A DNA stretch of 64,000 nt, taken from the NCBI RefSeq assembly GCF_001875325.1, contig NZ_MDDC01000005.1, positions 86,835 through 150,834 on the forward strand. The letters are read 5' to 3'. This DNA is from Neomoorella thermoacetica. Lineage in GTDB: Bacteria > Bacillota > DSM-521 > Neomoorellales > Neomoorellaceae. Position numbers and translations under genes: made by a program. Below, one piece after another: positions 45,151 to 53,429 of the stretch (positions are counted from its first letter, which is position 1; the number at the start of each line of letters is the position of its first letter). The notes under the pieces were generated by a model. That model was given only the letters and a program-made list of their open reading frames with translations, was not told the origin of the DNA and did no database searches.

Positions 45151-45963
45151 ATGGAGCGGATCTGCATCCCCCCCAACCTGGCGGCTAAAAACCAGCCGCC
45201 GAACATACCAGCACCCAGCCCTCATTACCAGTGTCCCCTGTGCCGGGACCGGGGGTTGATCATCCGGGACGGCCGTGCTTACCGTTGTCGTTGCATGCAA
45301 CAAAAGGCCTGGCAAAACCGCCTGCGGGCGGCCAACCTGGCACCCCAGCTCAGCCGTTATACCTTCCAGAACTTTGATCTCAAGTATTACTCCCGTACCC
45401 TGAAGGATGAGCTTACGGGAACTACATATTATGAGAGTGCCCGCCATTGCCTGGAGGCAGCCCGTCGGTTCGTCAATACCTACCGCCAGGAGGCTCATGG
45501 CCGCGGCCTTTTTATTTTCGGCCCGGTAGGAAGTGGTAAAACCTTCCTGGCAGCAGCCATCGCCAACGCCCTGACTGCCGCCGGGAGGGAAGTATTGTTC
45601 GCCGTAGTTCCCGATCTCCTGGATGCCATTCGCGCCACCTATGACCGCCGTCCCCAGGACAACAGCCATACGGAACTCGAACTCATTGATGCGGCCCGGG
45701 GGGTAGCTATCCTCATCCTTGACGATCTGGGAGCCCATAACTACACTGAGTGGACTTGTAATAAAATCTATTCCCTGATAAACTACCGCTTGATCAATGA
45801 GCTGCCGACGGTGATAACCAGTAACCTGGATCTGAAAGCCCTGGAAGAATACCTGGGGGAGCGGACGACCTCCCGGATAATCCAGCTCTGCCAATCCTTC
45901 CACCTGCCGGTGGCCGAAGATATTCGTTATATCATAAGCCGGGAAGGCATCACCAAAAAGTGA
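45151..45963 (+). CDS. DnaI/DnaC-like helicase loader ATPase
   Basis: 270 aa. An N-terminal zinc-binding stretch CPLCRDRGLIIRDGRAYRCRC lies near residue 26. The AAA+ core has Walker A GPVGSGKTFLAAAIAN near 127, Walker B ILILDDLGAHNYTEW near 188 and sensor-1 ITSNLDLKAL near 224. Such proteins load the DnaB-type helicase. The 3' end overlaps an intrinsic terminator. Confidence 0.9.
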   Translation: MERICIPPNLAAKNQPPNIPAPSPHYQCPLCRDRGLIIRDGRAYRCRCMQQKAWQNRLRAANLAPQLSRYTFQNFDLKYYSRTLKDELTGTTYYESARHCLEAARRFVNTYRQEAHGRGLFIFGPVGSGKTFLAAAIANALTAAGREVLFAVVPDLLDAIRATYDRRPQDNSHTELELIDAARGVAILILDDLGAHNYTEWTCNKIYSLINYRLINELPTVITSNLDLKALEEYLGERTTSRIIQLCQSFHLPVAEDIRYIISREGITKK

Positions 45964-45976
45964 TGCCTTTTTCTTT
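45944..45976 (+). terminator. Terminator overlapping the end of the dnaI-like gene
   Basis: AAGGCATCA (45944-45952) pairs with TGATGCCTT (45961-45969) and is followed by TTTTC. The 5' arm lies inside the coding sequence. Confidence 0.8.
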
Positions 45977-45984
45977 AAAACCCA

Positions 45985-46046
45985 TTGACATTGATTATCA
46001 TTTACCATAATATATTTATAGAAGCCCATTGATAATGTTTATCAAT
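45985..46046 (+). promoter_or_regulatory. feoAB promoter with two Fur-like operators
   Basis: TTGACA (45985-45990), a 17-bp spacer and TAATAT (46008-46013). The spacer contains the palindrome TGATTATCA (45992-46000). Just downstream lies ATTGATAATGTTTATCAAT (46028-46046), a near-perfect 7-1-7 Fur box. Iron-loaded Fur would block both the promoter and early elongation. Confidence 0.8.
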
Positions 46047-46222
46047 TAGATCCGGGCATGTACTGAAAGAAAGGACATAAGTATAAGGTGATAAGGTCTG
46101 AAGCGCTGTCCATGGCAACAAAGTGCAACCTGCGAACCATTAACACATAAAAGCGCAATTGAAGGGGAGGGCGGTTGCCGGGGGGCTCCTTTGCCCTTAG
46201 TTCTAAAATTAAGAAGCCTAAA

Positions 46223-46265
46223 CCACTCCGCGAGGACCATGGGAGCGAGCATGAACAATGGCCAA
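46223..46265 (+). promoter_or_regulatory. Leader motif copy A, upstream of feoA
   Basis: ACTCC, GCGAGGACC, TGGGAGCGAG, then AACAATGGCCA matches the leaders of plsY and the iclR gene. CTCC can pair with GGAG inside the motif, and TGGC with GCCA just after it. It ends 48 nt before the feoA start. The rest of 46047-46313 has no gene. Confidence 0.5.
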
Positions 46266-46313
46266 CCAAAGCCAGGCAATGATAGAAGTATATTCCCGGA
46301 GGAGGGAGACACA

Positions 46314-46592
46314 ATGACCCTGGACAAAGTCAAAGAAGGGCAGCGCCTCCGTATCGTGGCCCTGCCCGGACCAGACATCCGGGCCCAGGCCATCCGCTTT
46401 GGTATAGCCGAAGGGGAACTGGTAACTTGTACCGATATCATCCCGGGGGGTCCCATCATTATCGCCAAAAACCGCCAGGAAATAGCTATCGGCAGGGGCC
46501 TGGCTGAAAAAATCACCGTGAAACCGGTTGCTGCCCCGGCTCCGGTTAAATCCCTGGCAAGGAGGCGTGCTTATGGCCTGCCACGATCTTAA
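46314..46592 (+). CDS. feoA: FeoA, ferrous iron transport accessory protein
   Basis: 92 aa from ATG 46314 behind GGAGGAGGGAG. It is an SH3-like fold with MTLDKVKEGQRLRIVALPGPDIRAQAIRFGI and GPIIIAKNRQEIAIGRGLAEKITV, the normal FeoA pattern. FeoA binds or modulates FeoB. The gene overlaps feoB by 20 nt. A longer upstream open frame lacks a ribosome-binding site. Confidence 0.9.
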   Translation: MTLDKVKEGQRLRIVALPGPDIRAQAIRFGIAEGELVTCTDIIPGGPIIIAKNRQEIAIGRGLAEKITVKPVAAPAPVKSLARRRAYGLPRS

Positions 46593-48417
46593 TCATGACC
46601 TTAACATACCTGCCGGTGTCCGTAAAATAGTCCTGGCCGGCAACCCCAACGTCGGCAAATCAGTCTTTTTTAACGCCTTTACTGGCCTTTATGTAGATGT
46701 ATCTAATTTTCCCGGTACCACCCTGGAAATCAGTCATGCCCGGGTGGGTAGTGACTTTATTTTGGACACACCTGGCGTTTACGGTGTATCATCCTTTAAT
46801 GATGAAGAGAAGGTAGCCAGGGACGTTATCCTGGGCGCCGATATCGTCATCAACGTCGTCAACGCCGTTCACCTGGAACGAGACCTTTTCTTGACCCAGC
46901 AAATCATTGACATGGGCATCCCCATGATAGTCGCCCTCAATATGGTCGATGAAGCCACCCGTCAGGGTATAACCATCGATATCAAGGAACTGGAGCGGCT
47001 TCTAGGGGTACCAGTTATTCCCACCGTGGCTGTGAAAGGCCAGGGGTTAAAGGAGGTTAAACAGGCTGTCGCCCATGCCCAGCGCGGCAATAGCCTGCCC
47101 GAACTGGAAGAGATGCTACCCCTGCTGCAACAGAAGACCCACAGCCAGGCCGAGGCTTTACTTATCCTGGAGGGTGATCCCTATGTGGCTGCCCGCCACC
47201 ATGTTAAACCCATAGATCGTCAAGAAGAGATTTACCTGGCCCGGCGGAGGCGGGTCGACGCCATAGTAGCTGCCGTAGTTAAGGAGACCAGTACCGGGGC
47301 CTCCTGGGGTACCCGCCTCAGCCGCTGGATGATGCAACCCCTGACGGGTATACCCATCCTGGTGGCAACCCTGTGGCTGTTATATGAATTTATCGGTGTC
47401 TTTATTGCGCAGACAGTTGTGGGCATCACTGAAGACGGGCTAATGAAGGGGTATTATGAACCATTTATCCGCAACCTGATCAGCCCGTGGCTGCCGCCGA
47501 CTTCTGTTCCGGGGGCCCTTTTAATCGGGGAATTCGGCATCCTGACCATGACGGTAACCTATGTCCTGGGACTTTTATTGCCCCTGGTGCTGGGCTTCTA
47601 CCTGGGGCTATCAACCCTAGAGGACTCCGGTTATCTACCGCGGATCGCCGTCCTGGTGGACCGGGTCCTCATGCGCTTGGGTTTAAATGGCCGGGGAATC
47701 ATCCCCATTATCCTGGGTTTTGGCTGTGTAACGGCAGCAACCATAACCACCAGGTTGCTGGGGAGTATACGTGAACGCCGGATCGCCACTTTTCTCCTGG
47801 CCATGGCCATACCCTGCTCGGCCCAGCTGGCGGTAATCACCAGCATGCTGGTGCGCCTGGGGCACGGCTATACTATCCTGTATGTCATCCTGATAGGCAG
47901 TATCCTGGTGCTGACGGGGACAGCCCTGAACTGGCTTTTACCGGGCCAGCCCAGCGATCTCTTCATCGACCTCCCGCCCCTACGCTGGCCGCAGCCTGTT
48001 AATATTCTAAAGAAAACTGCCACCCGAGCCAGTTCCTTTATCCAGGAAGCCGCGCCCCTCTTTGCTGGCGGTGCCCTGCTGATTGGTATTCTCCAGGTTA
48101 CCGGCCTCCTGGCGGCTCTGCAAAACCTGCTGGCACCGGTTACTGTCAACTGGCTGCAGCTCCCCAAGGAAGCGGCTACCGCCTTTATCATGGGCTTCGT
48201 CCGGCGGGATTTTGGCGCCGCTGGCCTGTACAGTTTACCCTTGACGCCTGCCCAATCTCTGGTTGCCCTGACTACCATTACCATCTTTGTGCCCTGTATT
48301 GCTTCGGCCCTGGTTATATTCAAGGAGAGGGGCTGGCGGGAAGGGGTCATCATCTGGCCGACCATCCTGTTACTGGCCTTTTTCATTGGCGGGGTAATCT
48401 CCCACATCCTGATTTAG
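46573..48417 (+). CDS. feoB: FeoB, ferrous iron uptake GTPase/permease
   Basis: 614 aa from ATG 46573, with AAGGAGG 8 nt upstream. The G domain shows G1 GNPNVGKS near residue 24, G2 region FPGTTLE, G3 LDTPGVYG and G4 NMVDE near 123. The C-terminal permease has Gate motifs, with IIPIILGFGCVTAATITTR near 377 and IPCSAQLAVIT near 414 (Cys in the pore). It imports Fe2+ for the many Fe-S enzymes of this organism. Fur boxes control the operon. Confidence 0.93.
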   Translation: MACHDLNHDLNIPAGVRKIVLAGNPNVGKSVFFNAFTGLYVDVSNFPGTTLEISHARVGSDFILDTPGVYGVSSFNDEEKVARDVILGADIVINVVNAVHLERDLFLTQQIIDMGIPMIVALNMVDEATRQGITIDIKELERLLGVPVIPTVAVKGQGLKEVKQAVAHAQRGNSLPELEEMLPLLQQKTHSQAEALLILEGDPYVAARHHVKPIDRQEEIYLARRRRVDAIVAAVVKETSTGASWGTRLSRWMMQPLTGIPILVATLWLLYEFIGVFIAQTVVGITEDGLMKGYYEPFIRNLISPWLPPTSVPGALLIGEFGILTMTVTYVLGLLLPLVLGFYLGLSTLEDSGYLPRIAVLVDRVLMRLGLNGRGIIPIILGFGCVTAATITTRLLGSIRERRIATFLLAMAIPCSAQLAVITSMLVRLGHGYTILYVILIGSILVLTGTALNWLLPGQPSDLFIDLPPLRWPQPVNILKKTATRASSFIQEAAPLFAGGALLIGILQVTGLLAALQNLLAPVTVNWLQLPKEAATAFIMGFVRRDFGAAGLYSLPLTPAQSLVALTTITIFVPCIASALVIFKERGWREGVIIWPTILLLAFFIGGVISHILI

Positions 48418-48433
48418 AGGAGGACTGCCAGCC

Positions 48434-48604
48434 ATGTTTACCGCTTGCATCAGTAAATGCCCCCGATGCGGTTACCCGGTAAAGGGCCCCCGGCAACTCC
48501 GCTGCCCCCGTTGTCTTACTCCCCTGATAGGTACCTGCAACGACCGGTGCCGGGGTTGCATCCACTGCCAGCTAGCGTTCGAAAAGAAGACCACAAAAAT
48601 TTAA
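48434..48604 (+). CDS. Cys-rich 56-aa zinc-ribbon-like protein following feoB
   Basis: ATG 48434 is 16 nt after feoB, with GAGGAGGAC upstream. The product has nine cysteines: CISKCPRCG, CPRC, then CNDRCRGCIHC. The spacing suggests one zinc ribbon plus a C-terminal Fe-S or metal knot. In position it could replace FeoC, but it lacks a winged helix. A role in Feo assembly or iron sensing is only inferred. Confidence 0.65.
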   Translation: MFTACISKCPRCGYPVKGPRQLRCPRCLTPLIGTCNDRCRGCIHCQLAFEKKTTKI

Positions 48605-48627
48605 CATTTTGAATATAATCCTCCCCC

Positions 48628-48657
48628 TTGTCATACGCCGCCGAACGGCATTATAAT
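48628..48657 (+). promoter_or_regulatory. pduL promoter
   Basis: TTGTCA (48628-48633), an 18-bp spacer and TATAAT (48652-48657), about 70 nt before the pduL start. Confidence 0.65.
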
Positions 48658-48730
48658 GTAGTTGATTGGTAAATATTTAGTGCTTAACGGTTGCATGGAC
48701 AGCCGGGAAGAATGAGGGGGAGGAGTTTAA

Positions 48731-49345
48731 ATGCAAAATATCCTCTTTGAAGTGCCGGTAGGTGTATCCGGGCGGCATGTGCACCTTACCAGGGAACATC
48801 TCCAGACTCTCTTCGGGCCTGGCTATGAATTAACTAAACTTCGGGACGTAGTCCAACCGGGTCAGTTTGCCGCCAAGGAAACAGTTACCTTAGTAGGACC
48901 CAAGGGGGTGCTGGAAAAGGTGCGCGTCCTTGGCCCGCTCCGGTCCTATACCCAGGTGGAAATATCGCGGACAGACAGCTTTAAACTTGGCGTCAATCCT
49001 CCCATCCGCGATTCCGGCGATCATGAGGGTTCTCCCGGTTGTGTTCTGGTAGGACCGGCAGGGGTAGTTACCCTGAACCAGGGTGTAATCATAGCCCTGC
49101 GTCACATCCACATGCATACCAGTGATGCCAAAAAATACAGCTTAAATGACAAAGACCTGGTAACTGTCCAGGTGGGTGGTGAGCGAGGATTAATTTTCAC
49201 TAATGTCCTGGTGAGGGTAAACCCCAATTTCCGCCTGGAGTTCCACGTCGATACTGACGAGGCCAATGCTTGCCTGTTGAATAATAACGATATGGTCCAG
49301 GTACTTACCCCGGCAGCAGCGGAAGCCCTGGGGTTGGTGAGTTAA
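48731..49345 (+). CDS. pduL: PduL-type phosphotransacylase (acetyl-CoA to acetyl phosphate)
   Basis: 204 aa behind GGGGGAGGAG. Two PduL zinc motifs are clear: VGVSGRHVHLTREHL near residue 11 and IALRHIHMHTSDAKKY near 124, plus VRVNPNFRLEFHVDTDEANA near 158. Moorella lacks a classical Pta and uses PduL homologues to make acetyl phosphate, which acetate kinase turns into ATP. There is no encapsulation peptide or microcompartment gene nearby, consistent with a cytosolic housekeeping role in acetate formation. Confidence 0.93.
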   Translation: MQNILFEVPVGVSGRHVHLTREHLQTLFGPGYELTKLRDVVQPGQFAAKETVTLVGPKGVLEKVRVLGPLRSYTQVEISRTDSFKLGVNPPIRDSGDHEGSPGCVLVGPAGVVTLNQGVIIALRHIHMHTSDAKKYSLNDKDLVTVQVGGERGLIFTNVLVRVNPNFRLEFHVDTDEANACLLNNNDMVQVLTPAAAEALGLVS

Positions 49346-49359
49346 GAAGAGCCCTCCCG

Positions 49360-49388
49360 AAGCTCCTTTTAAGGAGCTTTTATTTTTT
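49360..49388 (+). terminator. pduL terminator
   Basis: AAGCTCC (49360-49366) pairs with GGAGCTT (49373-49379), then TTATTTTTT. Confidence 0.8.
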
Positions 49389-49456
49389 CCCGCCCTGGCA
49401 GGATATTTACATTTAAAGGCGAAGGAACATATAATATTAAGGAGGTGCTCTGGTTA

Positions 49457-49657
49457 ATGAAGATCCCGGTGTGTGACAGGTGTAAAGCCAAAAATATCGA
49501 GGGCATTATCTGCCGCCATTGTGATACAGCTTACTGCTATGACTGTCTGGATGCCAACCCCCCTGATATGAAAATCTGTCCCACCTGTGGCCAGTTCCTG
49601 TGTAACGAGTGTTACGAGGGCATGATCGCCTGTGACCAGGTACCACTTGGCAAATAA
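49457..49657 (+). CDS. Small zinc-finger protein, 66 aa
   Basis: ATG 49457, with AAGGAGGT about 11 nt upstream; an in-frame GTG at 49445 overlaps that ribosome-binding site. Cysteine knuckles are CDRCKAKNIEGIICRHC, CYDC, CPTCGQFLCNEC, a cross-brace-like arrangement with eight or more metal ligands. It resembles short treble-clef or B-box-like zinc domains. Function unknown; its own terminator follows. Confidence 0.7.
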   Translation: MKIPVCDRCKAKNIEGIICRHCDTAYCYDCLDANPPDMKICPTCGQFLCNECYEGMIACDQVPLGK

Positions 49658-49680
49658 CCCGCTCCGGCGGGTTTTTTATT
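49657..49680 (+). terminator. Terminator after the small zinc protein
   Basis: ACCCGC (49657-49662) and GCGGGT (49667-49672) with a TTTTTT tail. Confidence 0.8.
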
Positions 49681-49688
49681 TATTTCTA

Positions 49689-49718
49689 TTGACAGCCCTT
49701 AATAAGGCAAACTAAAAT
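49689..49718 (+). promoter_or_regulatory. Promoter of the first iclR gene
   Basis: TTGACA (49689-49694), an 18-bp spacer and TAAAAT (49713-49718). The leader motif lies between this promoter and the start codon. Confidence 0.7.
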
Positions 49719-49761
49719 TAACATATAGTAAAAACCAGTTCCACAGAAAGCTTGATCCGGG

Positions 49762-49804
49762 CCGCTCCACGAGGACCTGGGAGCGAGAGAAAACAACGCC
49801 AGCC
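49762..49804 (+). promoter_or_regulatory. Leader motif copy B, upstream of iclR
   Basis: CGCTCCACGAGGACC, TGGGAGCGAG, then AAAACAACGCCAGCC. CGCTCC pairs with GGAGCG (6 bp), and CGCC with GGCG just downstream. It ends 30 nt before the start codon. Copies precede feoA and plsY. Confidence 0.5.
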
Positions 49805-49834
49805 GGCGTGAGTACCTTTGCGAGGGAAACTGTA

Positions 49835-50638
49835 ATGGCCAAAGAAAAAATAAACAGCGAAGAAGGTAAAACAGTCCAGGCGGTAGAAAGGGCTTTAGCC
49901 ATCATGGATGCCCTGGCCGAAGCCGGTACTCCCATGGCCATCACCGACCTGGCCGATAAAGTCCAATTAAATATAAGCACCGTACACCGGCTTTTGAGCA
50001 CCCTCATTATCATGGGGTATATCGAGCAAGAGCCGGAAACCAGCCGCTACAAGCTGGGGTTGAAACTTTTTGCCATGGGGAAAACTGCCCTCTATGCCCA
50101 GGACCTGCAGACCATCGGCCGTCCCTTTCTGGAAGAACTGGTACGACGCTGTAATGAAACGGCCAACCTGGCCATCCTGGATGGGCGCGATGTAGTTTAT
50201 ATCGACCAGGTGGAATCCAACAATATCGTCATTGTCCGCATGTTTGCCCGGGTGGGCAGCCGCGGCCCGGCCCATGCTACCGGTTCCGGTAAAATGCTCC
50301 TCAGTTCACTGACTGATGACGAACTAGATAAACTCTTTGACGGGGTTATCCTGGAACGCTACACCAGCGAGACAATTACGGACCTGGCCATCCTTAAAAA
50401 GGAGTTGAAGCGTATCCGGCGCCAGGGCTATGCCATTGACCTGGGGGAAAGGGACGAGGATGTCCGCTGCGTTGCCGCTCCAATCCGCAACCATGAGGGT
50501 AAGATAGTTGCTGCTATAAGTGTTTCCGGACCCCATACACGCATTACCAATTATTATTTAAACAATGAGCTGGTTGATATTGTACTTAGTGTTGCCCGGG
50601 AGATGTCCAAACGCCTGGGCTACCAGGATAAAGGGTAA
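49835..50638 (+). CDS. IclR-family transcriptional regulator (first)
   Basis: 267 aa from ATG 49835 with GAGGG 8 nt upstream. The winged helix (QAVERALAIMDALAEAGTPMAITDLADKVQLNISTVHRLLSTL) covers residues 14-56. The C-terminal effector domain has the family signature near 150-240 (ATGSGKMLLS, GYAIDLGERDEDVRCVAAPIRNHEGKIVAAISVSGP). It is similar to the second IclR gene at 52.5 kb; the two flank the FMN enzyme and probably regulate it. Confidence 0.92.
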   Translation: MAKEKINSEEGKTVQAVERALAIMDALAEAGTPMAITDLADKVQLNISTVHRLLSTLIIMGYIEQEPETSRYKLGLKLFAMGKTALYAQDLQTIGRPFLEELVRRCNETANLAILDGRDVVYIDQVESNNIVIVRMFARVGSRGPAHATGSGKMLLSSLTDDELDKLFDGVILERYTSETITDLAILKKELKRIRRQGYAIDLGERDEDVRCVAAPIRNHEGKIVAAISVSGPHTRITNYYLNNELVDIVLSVAREMSKRLGYQDKG

Positions 50639-50676
50639 AATGAATATCGCTTCCTAAATTTAATGAGGGTTAATTC

Positions 50677-50722
50677 AAGCGTCCCTTCAAGTATACAAAA
50701 TACAGGGCGCTTAATTATTTTT
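50677..50722 (+). terminator. Terminator of the first iclR gene
   Basis: AAGCGTCCC (50677-50685) pairs with GGGCGCTT (50705-50712), with one bulge, then AATTATTTTT. Confidence 0.65.
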
Positions 50723-50743
50723 ACATTATGAAAAACCATTTCG

Positions 50744-50817
50744 TTGACAGGTTTGATCCTTCCTTATTAAAATAAATATTGGGGTTGCGAAAATAGCTTT
50801 CACCATATGATATATGG
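50744..50817 (+). promoter_or_regulatory. Promoter and palindromic site upstream of the FMN glutamate-synthase-like gene
   Basis: TTGACA (50744-50749) and TAAAAT (50768-50773), 18-bp spacing. Downstream lies the inverted repeat CCATAT-GAT-ATATGG (50803-50817), a candidate operator for one of the flanking IclR proteins. Confidence 0.55.
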
Positions 50818-50824
50818 ATAAGCC

Positions 50825-52510
50825 ATGGGTGAAAGCAAAAATTCATTTAAAAGCGGGGGCATAAAAGAAATGATTCCGTGGCCAAAACAAAATGATGTCC
50901 TGGGAACCGTAAATCGCGGCAATCCGGCAGAATCGGGTTTATGTACATTATGCCGGGCAGATTGCCAGGGTAAATGCGAGACCTGGATGTCCAGCATGGT
51001 GGGGCGCAAGCTCCTCTATCCCCGGGATTTCGGTACTGTAACAGCCGGAAGCTCAAACACAACCCATGTGGGAATTTCTTATAACTCCTTGAGAATCCAG
51101 GGATACAACTACGGCGCATACGGCCTGGCAAAGGGCCTCTCTAATAGTGCTGACGACTGTATTTTCCCCAATGTAAATGTCGAAACCGAATTTGGTAGTG
51201 AGGTAAAAACCAGGGTCAAAGTCCCGATCATGACGGGGGCATTAGGATCTACCTTTATCGCTGCCAAGTACTGGGATTCCTTTTCAATCGGTGCTGCCCT
51301 GGTTGGAATCCCGATCGTTATTGGGGAAAATGTCGTAGGGATTGACAAGGAAGCCGTTATTGAAAATGGTAGAATTGTTAAAGCCCCGGAATTGGATCGG
51401 CGCATTCAGACTTACTTGAAATACTATAATGGATTTGGTGCCATTATCGTCCAGATGAACGTAGAAGACGCCCGTAACGGTGTTGCCGAATACGTCATTG
51501 AGAAGTACGGCGATCAGGTTATTCTGGAGCTGAAGTGGGGCCAGGGCGCCAAGGACATCGGCGGAGAAATTCAGGTTACTGATCTCGAGTATGCCATCTT
51601 CTTGAAGAACAGGGGCTATGTGGTCGATCCTGATCCGACCATTCCGGAAGTTCAGGAAGCCTTTAAGAGCGGGGCTATCAGAGCCTTTGCCCGTCACAGC
51701 CGCCTGGGCTATACAGATCTCACCGACTTTAACCAGGTGCAAGAAAACTTTATGAACGCCATTGAGTACCTGCGTGGATTGGGCTATAAGCGAATTACCC
51801 TGAAGACCGGTTCCTATGGAATGGAAGCCCTGGCTATGGCCATCAAGCTCGCTACCGAGGCGAAACTTGATTTACTTACCGTGGACGGCTCCGGCGGCGG
51901 TACCGGCATGAGCCCGTGGAACATGATGGAGACCTGGGGCGTCCCCTCCATTCTGCTTCATTCTAAAGCCTATGAATATGCCGGCCTGTTAGCTGCCAGG
52001 GGAAAGAAAGTTGTCGATATGGCCTTTGCCGGCGGATTGGCCAGGGAAGACCATATCTTCAAAGCTTTGGCTTTGGGTGCGCCTTACGTTAAACTGGTAT
52101 GTATGGGTCGAGCCTTAATGATCCCGGGATTTGTGGGGTCCAACATTGAAGGTGTACTCCATCCCGAAAGACGTGCAAAAGTCAACGGAAATTGGGATAG
52201 TCTACCAAAGGCTGTGGCCGAATTAGGTACGAAAGCTGAGGAGATTTTTGCCGGTTACTATGATGTTCAAAAGAAAGTCGGCGCTGAAGAGATGAAGAAT
52301 ATTCCTTACGGTGCCATTGCCTTCTGGACCCTGGCCGACAAGCTAACGGCAGGATTACAGCAATTAATGGCTGGAGCCCGCAAATTCTCCCTGGACCAGA
52401 TCACCAGGAATGATATCGCTTCCGCTAACCGGGAAACCGAAGCCGAAACCGGTATTCCCTTTATTACCGACGTTCAGGACGAATTAGCCAGGAAGATCCT
52501 CCTCGGTTAA
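50825..52510 (+). CDS. FMN-binding glutamate synthase-family protein
   Basis: 561 aa from ATG 50825; ATG 50870, nearer to a GCGGGGG sequence, is an alternative. A cysteine cluster CTLCRADCQGKC lies near residue 40. The FMN/Fe-S barrel of the GltS central domain follows, with ELKWGQGAKDIGG near 237, LDLLTVDGSGGGTGMSPWNMM near 354 and AFAGGLAREDHIFKALALGAPYVKLVCMGRALMIPGF near 400. It lacks the amidotransferase and GltD parts, so it is not a full glutamate synthase. Stand-alone GltB2-like proteins exist whose substrates are unclear. Two IclR regulators flank it. Confidence 0.88.
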   Translation: MGESKNSFKSGGIKEMIPWPKQNDVLGTVNRGNPAESGLCTLCRADCQGKCETWMSSMVGRKLLYPRDFGTVTAGSSNTTHVGISYNSLRIQGYNYGAYGLAKGLSNSADDCIFPNVNVETEFGSEVKTRVKVPIMTGALGSTFIAAKYWDSFSIGAALVGIPIVIGENVVGIDKEAVIENGRIVKAPELDRRIQTYLKYYNGFGAIIVQMNVEDARNGVAEYVIEKYGDQVILELKWGQGAKDIGGEIQVTDLEYAIFLKNRGYVVDPDPTIPEVQEAFKSGAIRAFARHSRLGYTDLTDFNQVQENFMNAIEYLRGLGYKRITLKTGSYGMEALAMAIKLATEAKLDLLTVDGSGGGTGMSPWNMMETWGVPSILLHSKAYEYAGLLAARGKKVVDMAFAGGLAREDHIFKALALGAPYVKLVCMGRALMIPGFVGSNIEGVLHPERRAKVNGNWDSLPKAVAELGTKAEEIFAGYYDVQKKVGAEEMKNIPYGAIAFWTLADKLTAGLQQLMAGARKFSLDQITRNDIASANRETEAETGIPFITDVQDELARKILLG

Positions 52511-52543
52511 TTTTAGATTAATCCTCACCAGGAGGGAGCTGAC

Positions 52544-53332
52544 TTGCCGGTGACCAGGGTTAATAAAACAAAGGGTGTCCAGGCAGTCGACCGGGCCCTG
52601 ACCATCCTGGAGGTCATGGCCCGGGAAGGCTCCCCCATGATGCTCTCTGCCATTAGCGCCGAGTTGCAGCTAAACATCAGTACCGTTCACCGCTTATTAA
52701 ACGCCCTGGCGGCCCATGGTCTGGTGGAACAGGAGCCCTACCAGGGCCGCTACCGCCTGGGGCTCAAAGCCTTTGAAATAGGTAACCGGGCCCTCTACAG
52801 CCTGGATATCCGGGCTATCGCCCGCCCCTTACTAAACCAGCTGGTGGATGATTTTAACGAAACAGTCAACCTCTCCATTCTCGATAAGTATGAGGTTGTT
52901 TACATTGACCAGGTGGAGTCCAGCCAGATTATAAAGATGCTGGCCCGGCCCGGTACCAGGGCTCCGGCTTACTGTACCGCCGCCGGCAAAGTACTGCTGG
53001 CTTATCTGGATGATAAACTGTTGACCAGGTACCTTAAAGATGTACCCCTTTTACCTTATACAGCGGCAACTATCAGCGAACCTCAACAGCTCAGGTATGA
53101 GTTGCAAAAAATACGTAGCCAGGGTTTTGCCCTGGATCAGGGTGAGAGGGAGGATGAGGTTCGCTGTGTAGCAGCGCCGGTATTCAACCATGAGGATAAA
53201 GTTATCGCTGCCGTAAGTTTATCAGGCCCGGCAAACCGTATACCAACAGAAGTGTTAACCGGAAAGTTGGCCACGGCTGTTGTTCAGGTTGCCCTGAAGA
53301 TTAGCCAGCACCTGGGTTACCGTTGCTCGTAA
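52544..53332 (+). CDS. IclR-family transcriptional regulator (second)
   Basis: 262 aa from TTG 52544 behind CAGGAGGGAG, 33 nt after the FMN enzyme. The winged helix (QAVDRALTILEVMAREGSPMMLSAISAELQLNISTVHRLLNAL) and effector domain (AYCTAAGKVLLAYL, GFALDQGEREDEVRCVAAPVFNHEDKVIAAVSLSGP) closely parallel the first IclR protein. The pair probably arose by duplication. Likely co-transcribed with the FMN enzyme. Confidence 0.92.
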   Translation: MPVTRVNKTKGVQAVDRALTILEVMAREGSPMMLSAISAELQLNISTVHRLLNALAAHGLVEQEPYQGRYRLGLKAFEIGNRALYSLDIRAIARPLLNQLVDDFNETVNLSILDKYEVVYIDQVESSQIIKMLARPGTRAPAYCTAAGKVLLAYLDDKLLTRYLKDVPLLPYTAATISEPQQLRYELQKIRSQGFALDQGEREDEVRCVAAPVFNHEDKVIAAVSLSGPANRIPTEVLTGKLATAVVQVALKISQHLGYRCS

Positions 53333-53429
53333 ATCTAGATCCAGGTCGTAAAGGGATCAGGTATTTTCGAGCCTTCCATGGGTAATACTAACATCAAACC
53401 TAATACTTAACCACAGGGGGTTGGATGTT

